A stretch of DNA of 64,000 nt from Sphingomonas aquatilis (GCF_014196115.1 NZ_JACIDB010000001.1:496001-560000); one strand, 5' to 3'; counted from the stretch's first letter, positions 35,807 through 45,248 are shown. Translations and numbers: made by a program. The notes: generated by a model from the letters alone, not told the origin.

Positions 35807-38800
35807 ATGACGAAGGGTTTCCTTTGCGCAGGGGCTGCGCTGTACGTTTTGGCGTCTGCGAACCTGGCCGTTGGTCAGACGGCGGGCCAACCGACGCTGA
35901 CGGGGGCGTCGCCCTCCGCCGGGGTGAGTCCCGCCGGTCCGGGCACGCCGTCCCAGGCGCAAACCGGCGAAAACACGACGCCGCCGCTCGATGCGCAGGC
36001 CTCAGGCGGCGTCGATCAGGTCAGCGGCGACGCGACATCCGAGCGGGCGGGCGATATCGTGGTCACCGGCTTTCGACAGGCGTATGCGGACGCTCTCGCG
36101 ACGAAGCGGAATTCGGCGCAGATTACCGACTCTATCTCGTCCGACGGCCTCGGCCGGTTTCCCGACCTGAACGTCGGCGAGGCGATCCAGCGGCTACCCG
36201 GCGTCCAGATCAATCGCGAAGCCGATGCGCGCAACGCCACGATCTCGCTACGTGGTCTGCCCGGCACGTTCGCGCGCACCACGCTGAACGGCGTGGGCTT
36301 CGCCGACCCCGTGCTGAACGGCTCGACCCCGCTTGGCGCCTTCAATTCCGACATCTTCACGTCGATCACGATCATCAAATCGCCCGACGCGTCCGACATC
36401 GCAGGCGGCCTGTCGGGCAATATCGATCTGCGGATCGCGCCGGCGCTGGGCCGCAAGCGCGGCGGGTTTCTGAAGGCCGGGCTGGAGTATGACGATCTCG
36501 GCAAGCTGAAGACGCCGACCTTTTCGGGCGGATACAATTACGTGGGCAGTCGCTTCGCCGCCTTTGGCGTGCTGACCTATCGTGAGGAGACGTTCCGCCG
36601 CGACTCCATCTCCGTCAACACGTGGAGCAACAAGCTCGGCGCGATCCAGCTTGGCAACCAAAAGGCGGCGGGCGCCAACCCGGTGTTCGATGCGCTCGCC
36701 GCGCAATATCCCGGCGGCGTCTATTATCCCAGCCAGATGCGCCAGTTCGTCCGCTACAATAAGGGCAATCTGCTGACCGGAGCGGGTGGCTTCGAGTGGG
36801 AGGCGGCGGAGAGTACGAAGATCGGGCTGACCGGCTTCTACACCAGGCGCAACCTCGATGCATCGCTGAACCATCTGCTCTACGTCGACACCTCGCAGGG
36901 CAACGGCAACAACACGGCACTTACTGCGACGTCGGCGGTCGCCCATATCACGTCGATCGGCACGCCCTTTGTCGTGAACACACCCAACGGGCCGCGCGCC
37001 TATATCAACAAACTTTCCGCCGAGAATTTACAAACATACGATTCCATCCGGTCGGAACCAGGCGTGCAGCAGACGTGGGCCATCAATCCGTCGGTCGAAT
37101 TCAAGAGCGAAGACTGGCGCATGAGCGTCGTCGGCACCGTATCGAGGGCCATGGTGCGGGCGAATCAAATTGAGTTTGATATTATTCAGAACCCGTATCG
37201 CAATTTGGGGCCTGCGGGCCTGAACGGCATCACCGCCGACATCAACACCGGCGGCACGGACCTGTCGAATTTCAACATCGGGCTGAACACCCCCAATGCG
37301 TCGCACATCGCGGCCGGCGGCTACACCATCCCGTCCGCGGCCAATCAGGCGACGCAGGCGGGCGCGCCGATGCCGGGCCAGCTCTCGACGGTCGCCGGCG
37401 ACCGGTTCGGCGTGACGGGCACGAACGGCATGTCGCGCAACCAGCTGACCGCCGCGCAGATCGACCTGGAGCGCAGCGTCCACGACAGCTTCCTGTCGAG
37501 CGTGCAGGTGGGCGCGCGGTACGAGAAGAACCGGTTCATCTCGTCGGGCACGCGCAACACGTCGCTGGGCGCGCAGACGCAGAACATCACGCAGGGCCTG
37601 TCGTCGCCCAACCCGTATATCGGCGACTTCTTCGGCAATACCGCACCCGGTTACACGTCGAGCTGGCGCAACATCGATATCAACGGCGTGCTGAATGCGA
37701 TCACCCCGGTGAACACTGCGCCGCGTTCGACCGCCAATCCCACCGGACTGCCGGGGCAATTCATCGTCGCACCCAATTCCGGAGTGTTCCTGACGCCCTA
37801 TGGCCTGACCAACAATTATTGGGATCCGAACTACTACAACAACAACTTCACCAACCAGGCGACGGTGGCGTCCGCGTACGGCATGGTGAAGTGGGATGGC
37901 GACATCGAGGGCGTGCACATCCGCGGCAATGCCGGCCTGCGCTACGAACATACCGACCAGATCATCGATGCGACCGATTGCCAGAATTGTTCGGCGACCT
38001 CGTCGTTGGTCAACGGGCCGCTGAACCACCGCAACGTCCCGCGGCAGTACAAGAACAACTACGGCTATCTGCTGCCCTCGGCGATGCTGGCGGCGGACCT
38101 GTCGTCGAAGCTGCTGGTGCGCATGGCCTATTACAAGACCTACGTCCGCCCGCAGCCCCGCGACAACGTGCCGGTAACGACGGTCCAGACCCCGGAAATC
38201 CCGGTGGCGCCCGCGCTGGTGCCGTCGACCAACCCGGTCTATTCGGTGGTGGTCGGCGCCAACGGCCTGAAGCCCTATACCGCCAATTCCTACGACGTGT
38301 CGCTCGAATGGTATAACCGGCCCGGCGGCATCTTCGCGCTCGCGGTGTTCCGCAAGGACATCAAGGGCTATATCGGGCAGATCACCGACACGAGCATACT
38401 TTGCCCGGCAGACGGGCGGTTCAACGGCGTCGATTACGGGCTGGGCACGCTCAGCATCGTCGGGCCGAATTGCGTCAGCTCCAACCAGTTCGTGAACACC
38501 AGCGGTGCGATCGAGAATGCGCGCGTGCTGGCGAGCGGCATCACCAACCAGCAGCCGATCCGCGTCCGCGGCATCGAGGTTGCGGCGAACCAGAATTTCG
38601 ACTTCCTGCCGGGCGTCCTGCGCTATTTCGGCGGGGCGGCGAACTATACGTTCACCGCGATCTCCGGCCGCGACCCGACCGGCAAGGCGATCACGCTGCC
38701 CAGCGTGTCGAAGCACAACGTCAACGTCATCGGCTATTTCGAGACGAAGCGCTTCGGCGTGCGTGCCACCTACAATTGGCGCGGCGACTATGATCTGGCC

Positions 38801-39019
38801 GCAGGCAACAGCTTCGTCGGCGATGCGCGCCGGGTGAAGGCGCGCAGCCAGCTCGACGCGTCCGCCTCCATCAACATCACCGATCGCATCTCCTTCTCGG
38901 TCGATGCCTTCAACATCACCGATGCGACGCGCGCGGAATATGAAAACGATCCGCAACTGCCGCGCCGGATCGATTATGACGGGCGCACCTATCAAGCGAC
39001 GCTGCGGGCCCGTTTCTGA
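35807..39019 (+). CDS. TonB-dependent outer-membrane receptor (receptor 2), large Caulobacter/Xanthomonas type
   Basis: A 1070-aa receptor. N-terminal signal, Gly/Pro/Gln-rich leader (about 25-78), TonB-box-like DIVVTGFRQAYADALATKR, plug with IQRLPGVQINREADARNATISLRG-type sequence (R at the conserved plug loop), then a large barrel ending in phenylalanine (TLRARF). The pattern (DIVVTGFR, KRNS, DSISSDGLGRFPDLNVGEA) matches the large receptors used by Caulobacter and sphingomonads for oligosaccharides. It heads an operon with a lyase, a GH2 and uxuA copy 2; the lyase start overlaps its stop (TGATG). It probably imports lyase-derived oligouronides. The promoter region carries a GntR-B-like site. 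Confidence 0.93.
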   Translation: MTKGFLCAGAALYVLASANLAVGQTAGQPTLTGASPSAGVSPAGPGTPSQAQTGENTTPPLDAQASGGVDQVSGDATSERAGDIVVTGFRQAYADALATKRNSAQITDSISSDGLGRFPDLNVGEAIQRLPGVQINREADARNATISLRGLPGTFARTTLNGVGFADPVLNGSTPLGAFNSDIFTSITIIKSPDASDIAGGLSGNIDLRIAPALGRKRGGFLKAGLEYDDLGKLKTPTFSGGYNYVGSRFAAFGVLTYREETFRRDSISVNTWSNKLGAIQLGNQKAAGANPVFDALAAQYPGGVYYPSQMRQFVRYNKGNLLTGAGGFEWEAAESTKIGLTGFYTRRNLDASLNHLLYVDTSQGNGNNTALTATSAVAHITSIGTPFVVNTPNGPRAYINKLSAENLQTYDSIRSEPGVQQTWAINPSVEFKSEDWRMSVVGTVSRAMVRANQIEFDIIQNPYRNLGPAGLNGITADINTGGTDLSNFNIGLNTPNASHIAAGGYTIPSAANQATQAGAPMPGQLSTVAGDRFGVTGTNGMSRNQLTAAQIDLERSVHDSFLSSVQVGARYEKNRFISSGTRNTSLGAQTQNITQGLSSPNPYIGDFFGNTAPGYTSSWRNIDINGVLNAITPVNTAPRSTANPTGLPGQFIVAPNSGVFLTPYGLTNNYWDPNYYNNNFTNQATVASAYGMVKWDGDIEGVHIRGNAGLRYEHTDQIIDATDCQNCSATSSLVNGPLNHRNVPRQYKNNYGYLLPSAMLAADLSSKLLVRMAYYKTYVRPQPRDNVPVTTVQTPEIPVAPALVPSTNPVYSVVVGANGLKPYTANSYDVSLEWYNRPGGIFALAVFRKDIKGYIGQITDTSILCPADGRFNGVDYGLGTLSIVGPNCVSSNQFVNTSGAIENARVLASGITNQQPIRVRGIEVAANQNFDFLPGVLRYFGGAANYTFTAISGRDPTGKAITLPSVSKHNVNVIGYFETKRFGVRATYNWRGDYDLAAGNSFVGDARRVKARSQLDASASINITDRISFSVDAFNITDATRAEYENDPQLPRRIDYDGRTYQATLRARF

Positions 39020-40059
39020 TGCAAGCGATGATCCTTGCCCTGTTGCTCGCCGGGACGACGCCGGCGAGCCAGTCCTTCACGCTGTTCCCGCCCGATGCCC
39101 CGGCGGACCTCTCCGCGTCCGCACGGGCACGGATCGTCGCGCGGGCCGACGCCGCCGTGGCGCGGCCTCCGCGGTCGCGGGTCGATCTGCACACCGAGGG
39201 GACGCTGCCGGGCAAAGGCATTCGCGAGGCGAGCCTGTATGCCAAGGAAGACCAGCCTGCCATTCTGGCGCTGGCGCTCGCATGGCGGTCGACGAAGGAT
39301 CGGCGCTATCTGGTCGCGGCGGATCGCTATCTGCTGGCGTGGGCGCGGACCTATCGCTCCGCCTTCAATCCCATCGACGACACGGGGTTCGACCAGCTGA
39401 TCCTCGCGACCGATCTGACGGCGCGAGACCTGACGCCGGCGACACGCGAGGGGGTGACGGCGTTCTGGCGCGGCATGGCCGCCGGATATCTGGAGGCGAT
39501 GGACAAGGGCCCACGCAATGCCGACACCAATTGGCAAAGCCACCGCGTCAAGCTGGCCACGATGGCGGCATTCGCCAGCGGCGATGCGACATTGATCGCC
39601 CGCGCGCGCGCAGCCTATCGCAAACAGGTCGCCGCCAATATCCGCCCCGATGGGTCGGTGTCCGACTTCTACGAGCGTGACGCCCTGCATTACGTCACCT
39701 ATGACCTCGATCCGTTGCTGATGGCCGCGTTGAGCGCGCGGGCGCATGGCGAGGATTGGTATCACTGGCGTGCGCCGAGCGGGGGCAGCCTTGCCGGAGC
39801 GGTCGCCTGGCTCGAACCCTATGCACTCGGCCGCAAGACGCACATCGAATTTGCGCACTCGAAGATCCAGTTCGACCGTGATCGAGCGGCGGCGGGCCAA
39901 GGCGAATATGCGCCGCATCCGTGGGATCGGGGCAATGCGGTGCAGACGCTGTCGCTGGCCGCGGTGATCGATCCCGCCCTCGCGCCGATGGCGATGCAGG
40001 TCGCACAGGATACACGACGGCTGCCCCCCGACTGGCTGCAACTCTTGGGGCGGCGCTGA
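39019..40059 (+). CDS. Alginate-lyase superfamily protein (PL5/PL38-like), divergent copy
   Basis: A 346-aa exported protein with a short signal (MQAMILALLLAGTTPAS) and an (alpha/alpha) toroid pattern of the Pfam alginate_lyase family. Active-site candidates are N171 and H175 in TNWQSHRVKL and R220, H224, Y225 in YERDALHYVTYDL, placed like the Asn/His and Arg/Tyr pairs of PL5-type enzymes. It lacks the YWWPDP and NNH motifs shared by the two relatives at 52126 and 57526, so it may have another substrate or act on oligosaccharides. The ATG overlaps the receptor 2 stop. PL38 members are known to cleave glucuronan; PL5 cleaves polymannuronate. Confidence 0.78.
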   Translation: MQAMILALLLAGTTPASQSFTLFPPDAPADLSASARARIVARADAAVARPPRSRVDLHTEGTLPGKGIREASLYAKEDQPAILALALAWRSTKDRRYLVAADRYLLAWARTYRSAFNPIDDTGFDQLILATDLTARDLTPATREGVTAFWRGMAAGYLEAMDKGPRNADTNWQSHRVKLATMAAFASGDATLIARARAAYRKQVAANIRPDGSVSDFYERDALHYVTYDLDPLLMAALSARAHGEDWYHWRAPSGGSLAGAVAWLEPYALGRKTHIEFAHSKIQFDRDRAAAGQGEYAPHPWDRGNAVQTLSLAAVIDPALAPMAMQVAQDTRRLPPDWLQLLGRR

Positions 40060-40336
40060 TCGAAAAGGGGTGTGCGATGCCGATGGCGCGCGGCCGATTG
40101 GCGCATCCCGCGCGCTTCAGCCGTTACGCCTGCGGCGCGCCGCCTCGCAGCGGCCATGGTCCTGCTTTCGGAATAGGAATGACATGTCTTCGTACATATC
40201 GGGCCGGTGCCGATCCAAGACCGAACGGAGCCGTGGTACGGCGACAGGGTGGGGCGCGGAACGCGGACGCGTCGGACCCCGGCGTCGATGGCCGGCGGAT
40301 GCCGGTCCACGGCCCGGCGTTGGAGCACGCGCGACG
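40060..40336. other. Gap before the second GH2 gene
   Basis: 277 bp with no convincing gene. The GH2 frame is open from 40070 and has an ATG at 40184 with AGGA upstream, but the stretch has low GC3 and would give an Arg-rich 51-residue extension ahead of the signal peptide. I treat it as untranslated leader. Confidence 0.4.
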
Positions 40337-42232
40337 ATGCTGGCCGCGGCGCTGTTCGTCCTGCCCACCGGCGGCGCGGCGCAACAGCCTACCCAGGCAA
40401 TAGCGGGCGAGGGGTGGCCGGTGCTGGCCGCTGCGGATCTGCGCGCCGGTGTGGATCTGGATGGGGCGTGGCATTATTCGGTCGACCCCTATCGCGCCGG
40501 GCTTTCGGGCTTCCACGGCGGCGCGCCGGGACTGAGCGATCGCCGCTGGGCCGATGTGGATGTCGGCGAGACGATGCGCCGCGATACCCGCGCCGCGTTC
40601 GAATTCGACATGGATCGCGCGCCGGTGGCGACCTTGCCCGGCAGCTGGCTGACGCATGCGGCCGAGCTTCGTCACTACCAGGGCCTGATGTGGTATCAGC
40701 GCCACGTCGTGGTTCATCCGACACCCGGCAAGCGGGTGTTCCTGCGCTTCGGTGCCGTCAATTACACGGCGCGCGTGTTCCTGAACGGCCGGCCGGTCGG
40801 CCAGCATGAGGGCGGCTTCACCCCCTTTGCCTTCGATGTCACCGCTGCACTGCGCGACGGCGACAATCAGATCACGGTCGGCGTCGATTCCACCGCCACG
40901 CCGGCCAGCGTGCCGCCGCCCGTCACCGATTGGGAAACCTATGGCGGGATCACCCGCAGCGTCCGGCTGATCGAGACGCCGGAAACCTATGTCGACGATG
41001 CCTGGGTACGGCTGACGCGGACGGGACGCATCGCGGCTGACATCCACCTCGATGGGCAGCGCGCGGGCGGGCAGGCGGTGACGCTGGGGATCGCCGCGCT
41101 GGGCGTTCGCATCCGTGGCCGCACCGATGCCGCGGGCAATTGGCATGCCGAACTGCCCGTGCCGCGCAGCCTGGTACGCTGGTCGCCGGATCGGCCGCAG
41201 CTGTATGACGTCACGGTCACGGCGGGCGACGATCGGTGGCGCGACCGTGTCGGCTTTCGCACGTTGGCGGTGCGCGGCGCGACCCTGTTGCTCAACGATC
41301 GGCCCATCTTCCTGCGCGGGATCAGCCTGCACGAGGAGGAATTCGGGCCGAACCCGGCGCGCATCATGACGCGCGCCGCGTCGCGCGCTCTGCTGATGGA
41401 GGCCAAGACGGGGCTGCACGCCAATTACGTGCGGCTGGCGCATTACCCGCACGCCGAGGTGACGACGCGGCTGGCGGACGAACTGGGCCTGCTGGTGTGG
41501 AGCGAGGTGCCCGTCTATTGGCTGATCGACTGGGCCAATCCGGCAACGCTGGCAACCGCGCGGCGGATGGTGGCGGACAATGTCCGGCGCGACCGCAACC
41601 GCGCGTCGATCGCGATCTGGAGCGTCGCCAACGAAACGCCGGTGACGGATGCGCGTAACAGCTTCCTCGGCACGCTGGTCGGCGATATCCGCGCGCTGGA
41701 TGACACACGGTTGCTCAGTGCCGCCCTGCTGGTCAAGCGCACGACCGAGGCGGGCCGCCCGGTGATGACGCTGGACGATCCACTCGCCGCGACATTGGAT
41801 GTGATGGCGGTCAACACCTATACGGGATGGTATGGCAATGACGCGCTGTCCGTCGTGCCGAAGACGCTGTGGCGCGTGCCGGCGGACCGGCCGCTCGTGC
41901 TGTCGGAATTCGGCGCCGGTGCCAAGGCGGGCTTTCACGACACACGCGCCGCGCCGCAGAAGTTTTCCGAGGAGTTTCAAGCTGCTTACTATCGTGCGAC
42001 GCTTGCCATGACCGAACACATGCCGACGCTGGCCGGCCTGTCCCCCTGGATCCTGAAGGATTTCCGATCGCCGCGCCGGCAGAACGGATTCCAGCAGGGC
42101 TGGAACCGCAAGGGGCTGGTGTCCGAAAAGGGGCAAAGGAAGCAGGCCTTTGCCGTACTGGCGGAGTATTATGCGGCACGGGACGTGGCGTCCTGCACGG
42201 GCCGCGTCGGCGCGGAGCACGCGCCATGCTGA
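40337..42232 (+). CDS. GH2 beta-glucuronidase, periplasmic
   Basis: A 631-aa retaining glycosidase, close in size to E. coli UidA (about 600). Signal peptide from ATG 40337 (MLAAALFVLPTGGAAQQ), GH2 sugar-binding domain (WYQRHVVVHPTPGKRVFLRF), immunoglobulin-like domain, barrel with acid/base E433 (IWSVANETP) and nucleophile E524 (VLSEFGAGA). N590 and K592 in GWNRKGLVSEKGQRKQAF give the N-x-K motif that binds the glucuronate carboxylate, and the following GQRKQAF mirrors the UidA C-terminal region. It would release GlcA from oligosaccharides imported by receptor 2. An alternative ATG at 40184 is discussed in the gap entry. Its stop overlaps uxuA copy 2. Confidence 0.88.
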   Translation: MLAAALFVLPTGGAAQQPTQAIAGEGWPVLAAADLRAGVDLDGAWHYSVDPYRAGLSGFHGGAPGLSDRRWADVDVGETMRRDTRAAFEFDMDRAPVATLPGSWLTHAAELRHYQGLMWYQRHVVVHPTPGKRVFLRFGAVNYTARVFLNGRPVGQHEGGFTPFAFDVTAALRDGDNQITVGVDSTATPASVPPPVTDWETYGGITRSVRLIETPETYVDDAWVRLTRTGRIAADIHLDGQRAGGQAVTLGIAALGVRIRGRTDAAGNWHAELPVPRSLVRWSPDRPQLYDVTVTAGDDRWRDRVGFRTLAVRGATLLLNDRPIFLRGISLHEEEFGPNPARIMTRAASRALLMEAKTGLHANYVRLAHYPHAEVTTRLADELGLLVWSEVPVYWLIDWANPATLATARRMVADNVRRDRNRASIAIWSVANETPVTDARNSFLGTLVGDIRALDDTRLLSAALLVKRTTEAGRPVMTLDDPLAATLDVMAVNTYTGWYGNDALSVVPKTLWRVPADRPLVLSEFGAGAKAGFHDTRAAPQKFSEEFQAAYYRATLAMTEHMPTLAGLSPWILKDFRSPRRQNGFQQGWNRKGLVSEKGQRKQAFAVLAEYYAARDVASCTGRVGAEHAPC

Positions 42233-43404
42233 TGACGCAGACGATGCGCTGGTTCGGCCCCGCAGACCCGGTGACGCTGTCCGATATCCGCCAATGCGGT
42301 GCGACGGGCGTGGTGACCGCGCTGCACGAGGTGCCGAACGGTGCCGTCTGGACGCGCGACGCGATCCGCGCGCGGCAGGCGGCAATTGCGGCCGCGGGCC
42401 TCAGCTGGGACGTGGTGGAAAGCCTGCCGGTCGATGAGGGGATCAAGACCGGGCGGGGCGACTGGAACGCACTGATCGACGCCTATTGCGCCAGTCTTGC
42501 CAATCTGGGCGCGTGCGGCATCCGCGTCGTCACCTACAATTTCATGCCCTTGCTCGATTGGACGCGGACCGATCTGGCCTATCGCCTGCCCGACGGCGCG
42601 CTGGCGCTGCGTTACGAGCATGTCGCCGTTGCCGCATACGACGTGCATATGCTGCGGCGGCCCGGCGCGGCGCTGGACTATGACGTGGGCACGCTGGCGG
42701 CGGCGGCGGCGCGGTTCGACGCCATGTCGCCCGACGAGCGCCACCGGCTGGACCGGACGATCATCGCCGGGCTGCCGGGCAGCGAGCAGCATTTCGACAC
42801 CGATGCGTTCCGGGCGGCGCTGGCCACCTATGACGGGGTGGACGCCGAGCAGCTGCGCGCAAACCATGTCGCCTTCCTGCAGGCGGTGTGCCCGGCGGCG
42901 GAAGCGGCTGGCGTGACGTTGGTGGTGCATCCCGACGATCCGCCGTTCCCGCTGTTCGGCCTGCCGCGCGTGGTCAGCTGCGAGGCGGATCTGGCGGCGC
43001 TGTTCGCCGCGGTGCCGAGCCCGGCGAACGGTCTGTGCTTCTGCACCGGATCGCTGGGCGTGCGGCCCGACAACGATCTGCCCGGCATGGTTGAGCGTCT
43101 GGGCGAGCGGATCGGCTTCCTGCACCTGCGCTCGGTCGAGCGCGAGGCGGATGGCGCCTTCCACGAGGCGGCGCATCTGGAGGGGAATGCCGACATGGTG
43201 GCCGTGATCGCAGCGGTGCATCGCCTGTCGCGCACGGCGGGGCGCAGCATCCCGATGCGGCCGGATCACGGGCATCAGATCCTGGACGACCAGGGCCGGC
43301 AGACCAATCCGGGCTATTCGTTGCTGGGCCGGATGCGGGGGCTTGCCGAATTGCGGGGGCTGGAGCGCGGCATCGCGGCCTTGGCGGACGCGATGCCGCG
43401 GTGA
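42226..43404 (+). CDS. uxuA: D-mannonate dehydratase (copy 2)
   Basis: Paralogue of 30331-31509, same length (392 aa) and colinear throughout, with LCFCTGSLGVRPDNDL, VVHPDDPPFP and RPDHGHQ intact, so it should be active. DNA identity is patchy: long identical runs around the VVHPDDPPF region alternate with diverged parts. GGAG lies 8 bases before ATG 42226; the ATG at 42232 overlapping the GH2 stop is the other option. It ends operon B1 and abuts the convergent regulator gene with no base between the stops. A second copy under regulator B would supply mannonate dehydration independently of regulator A. Confidence 0.93.
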   Translation: MLMTQTMRWFGPADPVTLSDIRQCGATGVVTALHEVPNGAVWTRDAIRARQAAIAAAGLSWDVVESLPVDEGIKTGRGDWNALIDAYCASLANLGACGIRVVTYNFMPLLDWTRTDLAYRLPDGALALRYEHVAVAAYDVHMLRRPGAALDYDVGTLAAAAARFDAMSPDERHRLDRTIIAGLPGSEQHFDTDAFRAALATYDGVDAEQLRANHVAFLQAVCPAAEAAGVTLVVHPDDPPFPLFGLPRVVSCEADLAALFAAVPSPANGLCFCTGSLGVRPDNDLPGMVERLGERIGFLHLRSVEREADGAFHEAAHLEGNADMVAVIAAVHRLSRTAGRSIPMRPDHGHQILDDQGRQTNPGYSLLGRMRGLAELRGLERGIAALADAMPR

Positions 43405-44121
43405 TCAGTCGTCGCCGAGCCGCGCGGTGAGGCCGCTGTAGCGTTCGTAGCTCTTCTGCATGTGCGCGCGCGCGGCCTTGCGGGCGCGGGCGGTGTCGCG
43501 TGCCTCGATCCCGGCATAGATCGCGAGATGATCGCGGTTGATCGACGCTGCATAGACCGAATGGACGGCGGGGTCGTCGGTCAGCAGATACAGGCGGCGG
43601 GAGGGGACGAGCCGGACGCCGAGGAAATCGGTGAAGCGCGTATAATAGACGTTGCCCGTCGCCCGCGCGATCGCGGCATGGAAAGCGGTATCCGCCGCGA
43701 CCGAGCCGTCGACATCGTGGCTCGCTTCCATCGCATCCAGCGCGACACGCATGGCGGCGAGGTCGTCGTCGGTGCGCCGTTCCGCTGCGAGATGCGCCAT
43801 CTCGGTTTCGAAGCCCATGCGCATTTCCAGCAGCTTCAGCACGTCCTCGATCGCGGCGACCTCGTCGGGCGTGACCTGGAAGGCGCGGTAGAGGGCATTG
43901 TCGGCGACATAGGCGCCCGACCCGCGCCGCGACACGAGCAGACCGCGCGCCGCCAGACGCGCAAAGGCTTCGCGCACCACCGTCCGGCTGACGCCGAATT
44001 CCTCGGTGATGACCTTTTCGGTGGGATAGCGCGCGCCGGGTTTCAATTGACCCGCTTCGATCAGCTGCTCGAATTTCTGCACCAGATTGTCGGCGAGCGA
44101 GGCGGCTTTGGTAATCGGCAT
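43405..44121 (-). CDS. GntR-family regulator, FadR/FCD subfamily (regulator B)
   Basis: A 238-aa regulator. Winged helix (about 12-75) with YPTEKVITEEFGVSRTVVREAF and RGSGAYV; FCD domain with DTAFHAAIARATGN, NRDHLAIYAGI and ARAHM, giving the usual Asp/His metal-ligand set. Frames upstream to 44259 lack a start with good context; ATG 44121 (MPITKAASLADNL) fits the family length. It lies in the middle of five sites of the pattern TTGT-N3-ACAA that precede PL7, receptor 2, GH3, receptor 3 and the hydratase operon, so it probably controls those. A uronate-derived inducer is likely. It is distinct from regulator A. Confidence 0.9.
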   Translation of the reverse strand: MPITKAASLADNLVQKFEQLIEAGQLKPGARYPTEKVITEEFGVSRTVVREAFARLAARGLLVSRRGSGAYVADNALYRAFQVTPDEVAAIEDVLKLLEMRMGFETEMAHLAAERRTDDDLAAMRVALDAMEASHDVDGSVAADTAFHAAIARATGNVYYTRFTDFLGVRLVPSRRLYLLTDDPAVHSVYAASINRDHLAIYAGIEARDTARARKAARAHMQKSYERYSGLTARLGDD

Positions 44122-44215
44122 GGCGGCGGCGTGGTCTCTCGAGGGGCCGGACACGCCATCCGCGCGCGGGCGGACGGCAACGGCCGGGCAGGATGTCGCC
44201 ACCGATCGTAGCACG

Positions 44216-45121
44216 TCAGCGCGCCGAGGGAAGGAAGCTCGGCGTCTGCGCATCGACATACGCCTGCCACTGCGCGCGGTCGTGGATATCGGGGCCGCGA
44301 TCCCAGGCGGCCCCCATGTAATAGACGAAGGGCTTGCCCGGCATCACGGTCACCAGCACGAGGTAATTGTCGTAATCCTCGGTCACGCCGGCGATCGCGG
44401 CGGGATCGACCATCAGCGCGACCCCCATCGTCCCCTTTTTGGGGTTGGTCGCGCCCCACCAGGTGAAGCGTCCGGTCTTCGCATTCGCCGCGAAGCTGCC
44501 GGGCTTGCCGTCGGTGGCGCGTTTGGCGATGCCGATCCCGACCGTCAGCGGCGCCGGCGTGTCGGACTGCAACGTCGACGTCATGCGCGTGAAATTCGTG
44601 CGGGTCGGCAAGGTGAAGCGCCGCGTTTCCCACACCTTGCGCACGACATCGACGGGCCAGGGCGCATAATCGACGGCGAAGTCCGCCACCTTGGGGCCGG
44701 CGCTGAGGATGCGGTGGCGGATGAAGTTGCGCGAGGTCCACAGCTTGTTGTCGTACCAGATGCCGAGGCCGCCGGCCCCGCGCGACCCATGGACATCGTA
44801 GAAGTCCAGCCCCTCGCCATGATCGGCATGCTGATCGCCGGTGCGCAGCTGGCGATCCATGAACGGCGCGCGGATCGCCTTGCCCCAGGCGTCGATCCCC
44901 GAACTCGACGGGGGCTCTGCCGCCTCCAGCGCATGGCCGTAGATGCGATGCGCGGTACGGTCGTTCTCCCACAACAGATCGTCGTGGCGATAGGGCGCGA
45001 AGACGACGGCCGCCTGCGGCGCGTCGGTCGCTGGCGCGGAAGGCTGCGGGCTGGCGGCGACGAGCAGGGGGAGGACGGCGAGCATCGATCGACGGGGCAG
45101 GGGCAAATGCGGGCGAGCCAT
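44216..45121 (-). CDS. Secreted DUF4861-like protein
   Basis: A 301-aa exported protein (signal about 1-23: RRSMLAVLPLLVAAS). The sequence has the look of the DUF4861 family, frequently found in uronate polysaccharide loci: VVFAPYRHDDLLWENDRTAHRIYG near the N-terminus, DFYDVHGSRGAGGLGIWYDNKLW in the middle and VMPGKPFVYYMGAAWD near the end. It looks all-beta. No established function is known to me; a sugar-binding, lyase or hydrolase role is open. It is divergent from the GH3-GH105 operon, and the 127-bp spacer holds a perfect GntR-B-like site, so it is probably part of regulon B. Confidence 0.7.
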   Translation of the reverse strand: MARPHLPLPRRSMLAVLPLLVAASPQPSAPATDAPQAAVVFAPYRHDDLLWENDRTAHRIYGHALEAAEPPSSSGIDAWGKAIRAPFMDRQLRTGDQHADHGEGLDFYDVHGSRGAGGLGIWYDNKLWTSRNFIRHRILSAGPKVADFAVDYAPWPVDVVRKVWETRRFTLPTRTNFTRMTSTLQSDTPAPLTVGIGIAKRATDGKPGSFAANAKTGRFTWWGATNPKKGTMGVALMVDPAAIAGVTEDYDNYLVLVTVMPGKPFVYYMGAAWDRGPDIHDRAQWQAYVDAQTPSFLPSAR

Positions 45122-45159
45122 GACGCGGTCCTTCGCAAGATGACACCTGCGGGAGCAGG

Positions 45160-45181
45160 TTGTGTGACAACATGATTGACA
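45160..45181. promoter_or_regulatory. GntR-B operator between the DUF4861-like and GH3 genes
   Basis: GTTGTGTGACAAC (45159-45171) is a perfect match to TTGT-N3-ACAA, followed by TTGACA (45176-45181), which could be a -35 box. The short palindrome GACAGCTGTC overlaps this. It lies in a divergent intergenic region and may serve both genes. Confidence 0.65.
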
Positions 45182-45248
45182 GCTGTCCTTTCAAAAGGAA
45201 AGAGGGATCCCAAGCCGGCAACGACACGGCGCGTGGGAGAGAGTGACG

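Noticed and set aside
40184..40336. N-terminal extension of the second GH2 from an ATG with a fair ribosome site
   Set aside because: Lower GC3 than coding regions, Arg-rich text, and it would bury the signal peptide; kept only as an alternative start.
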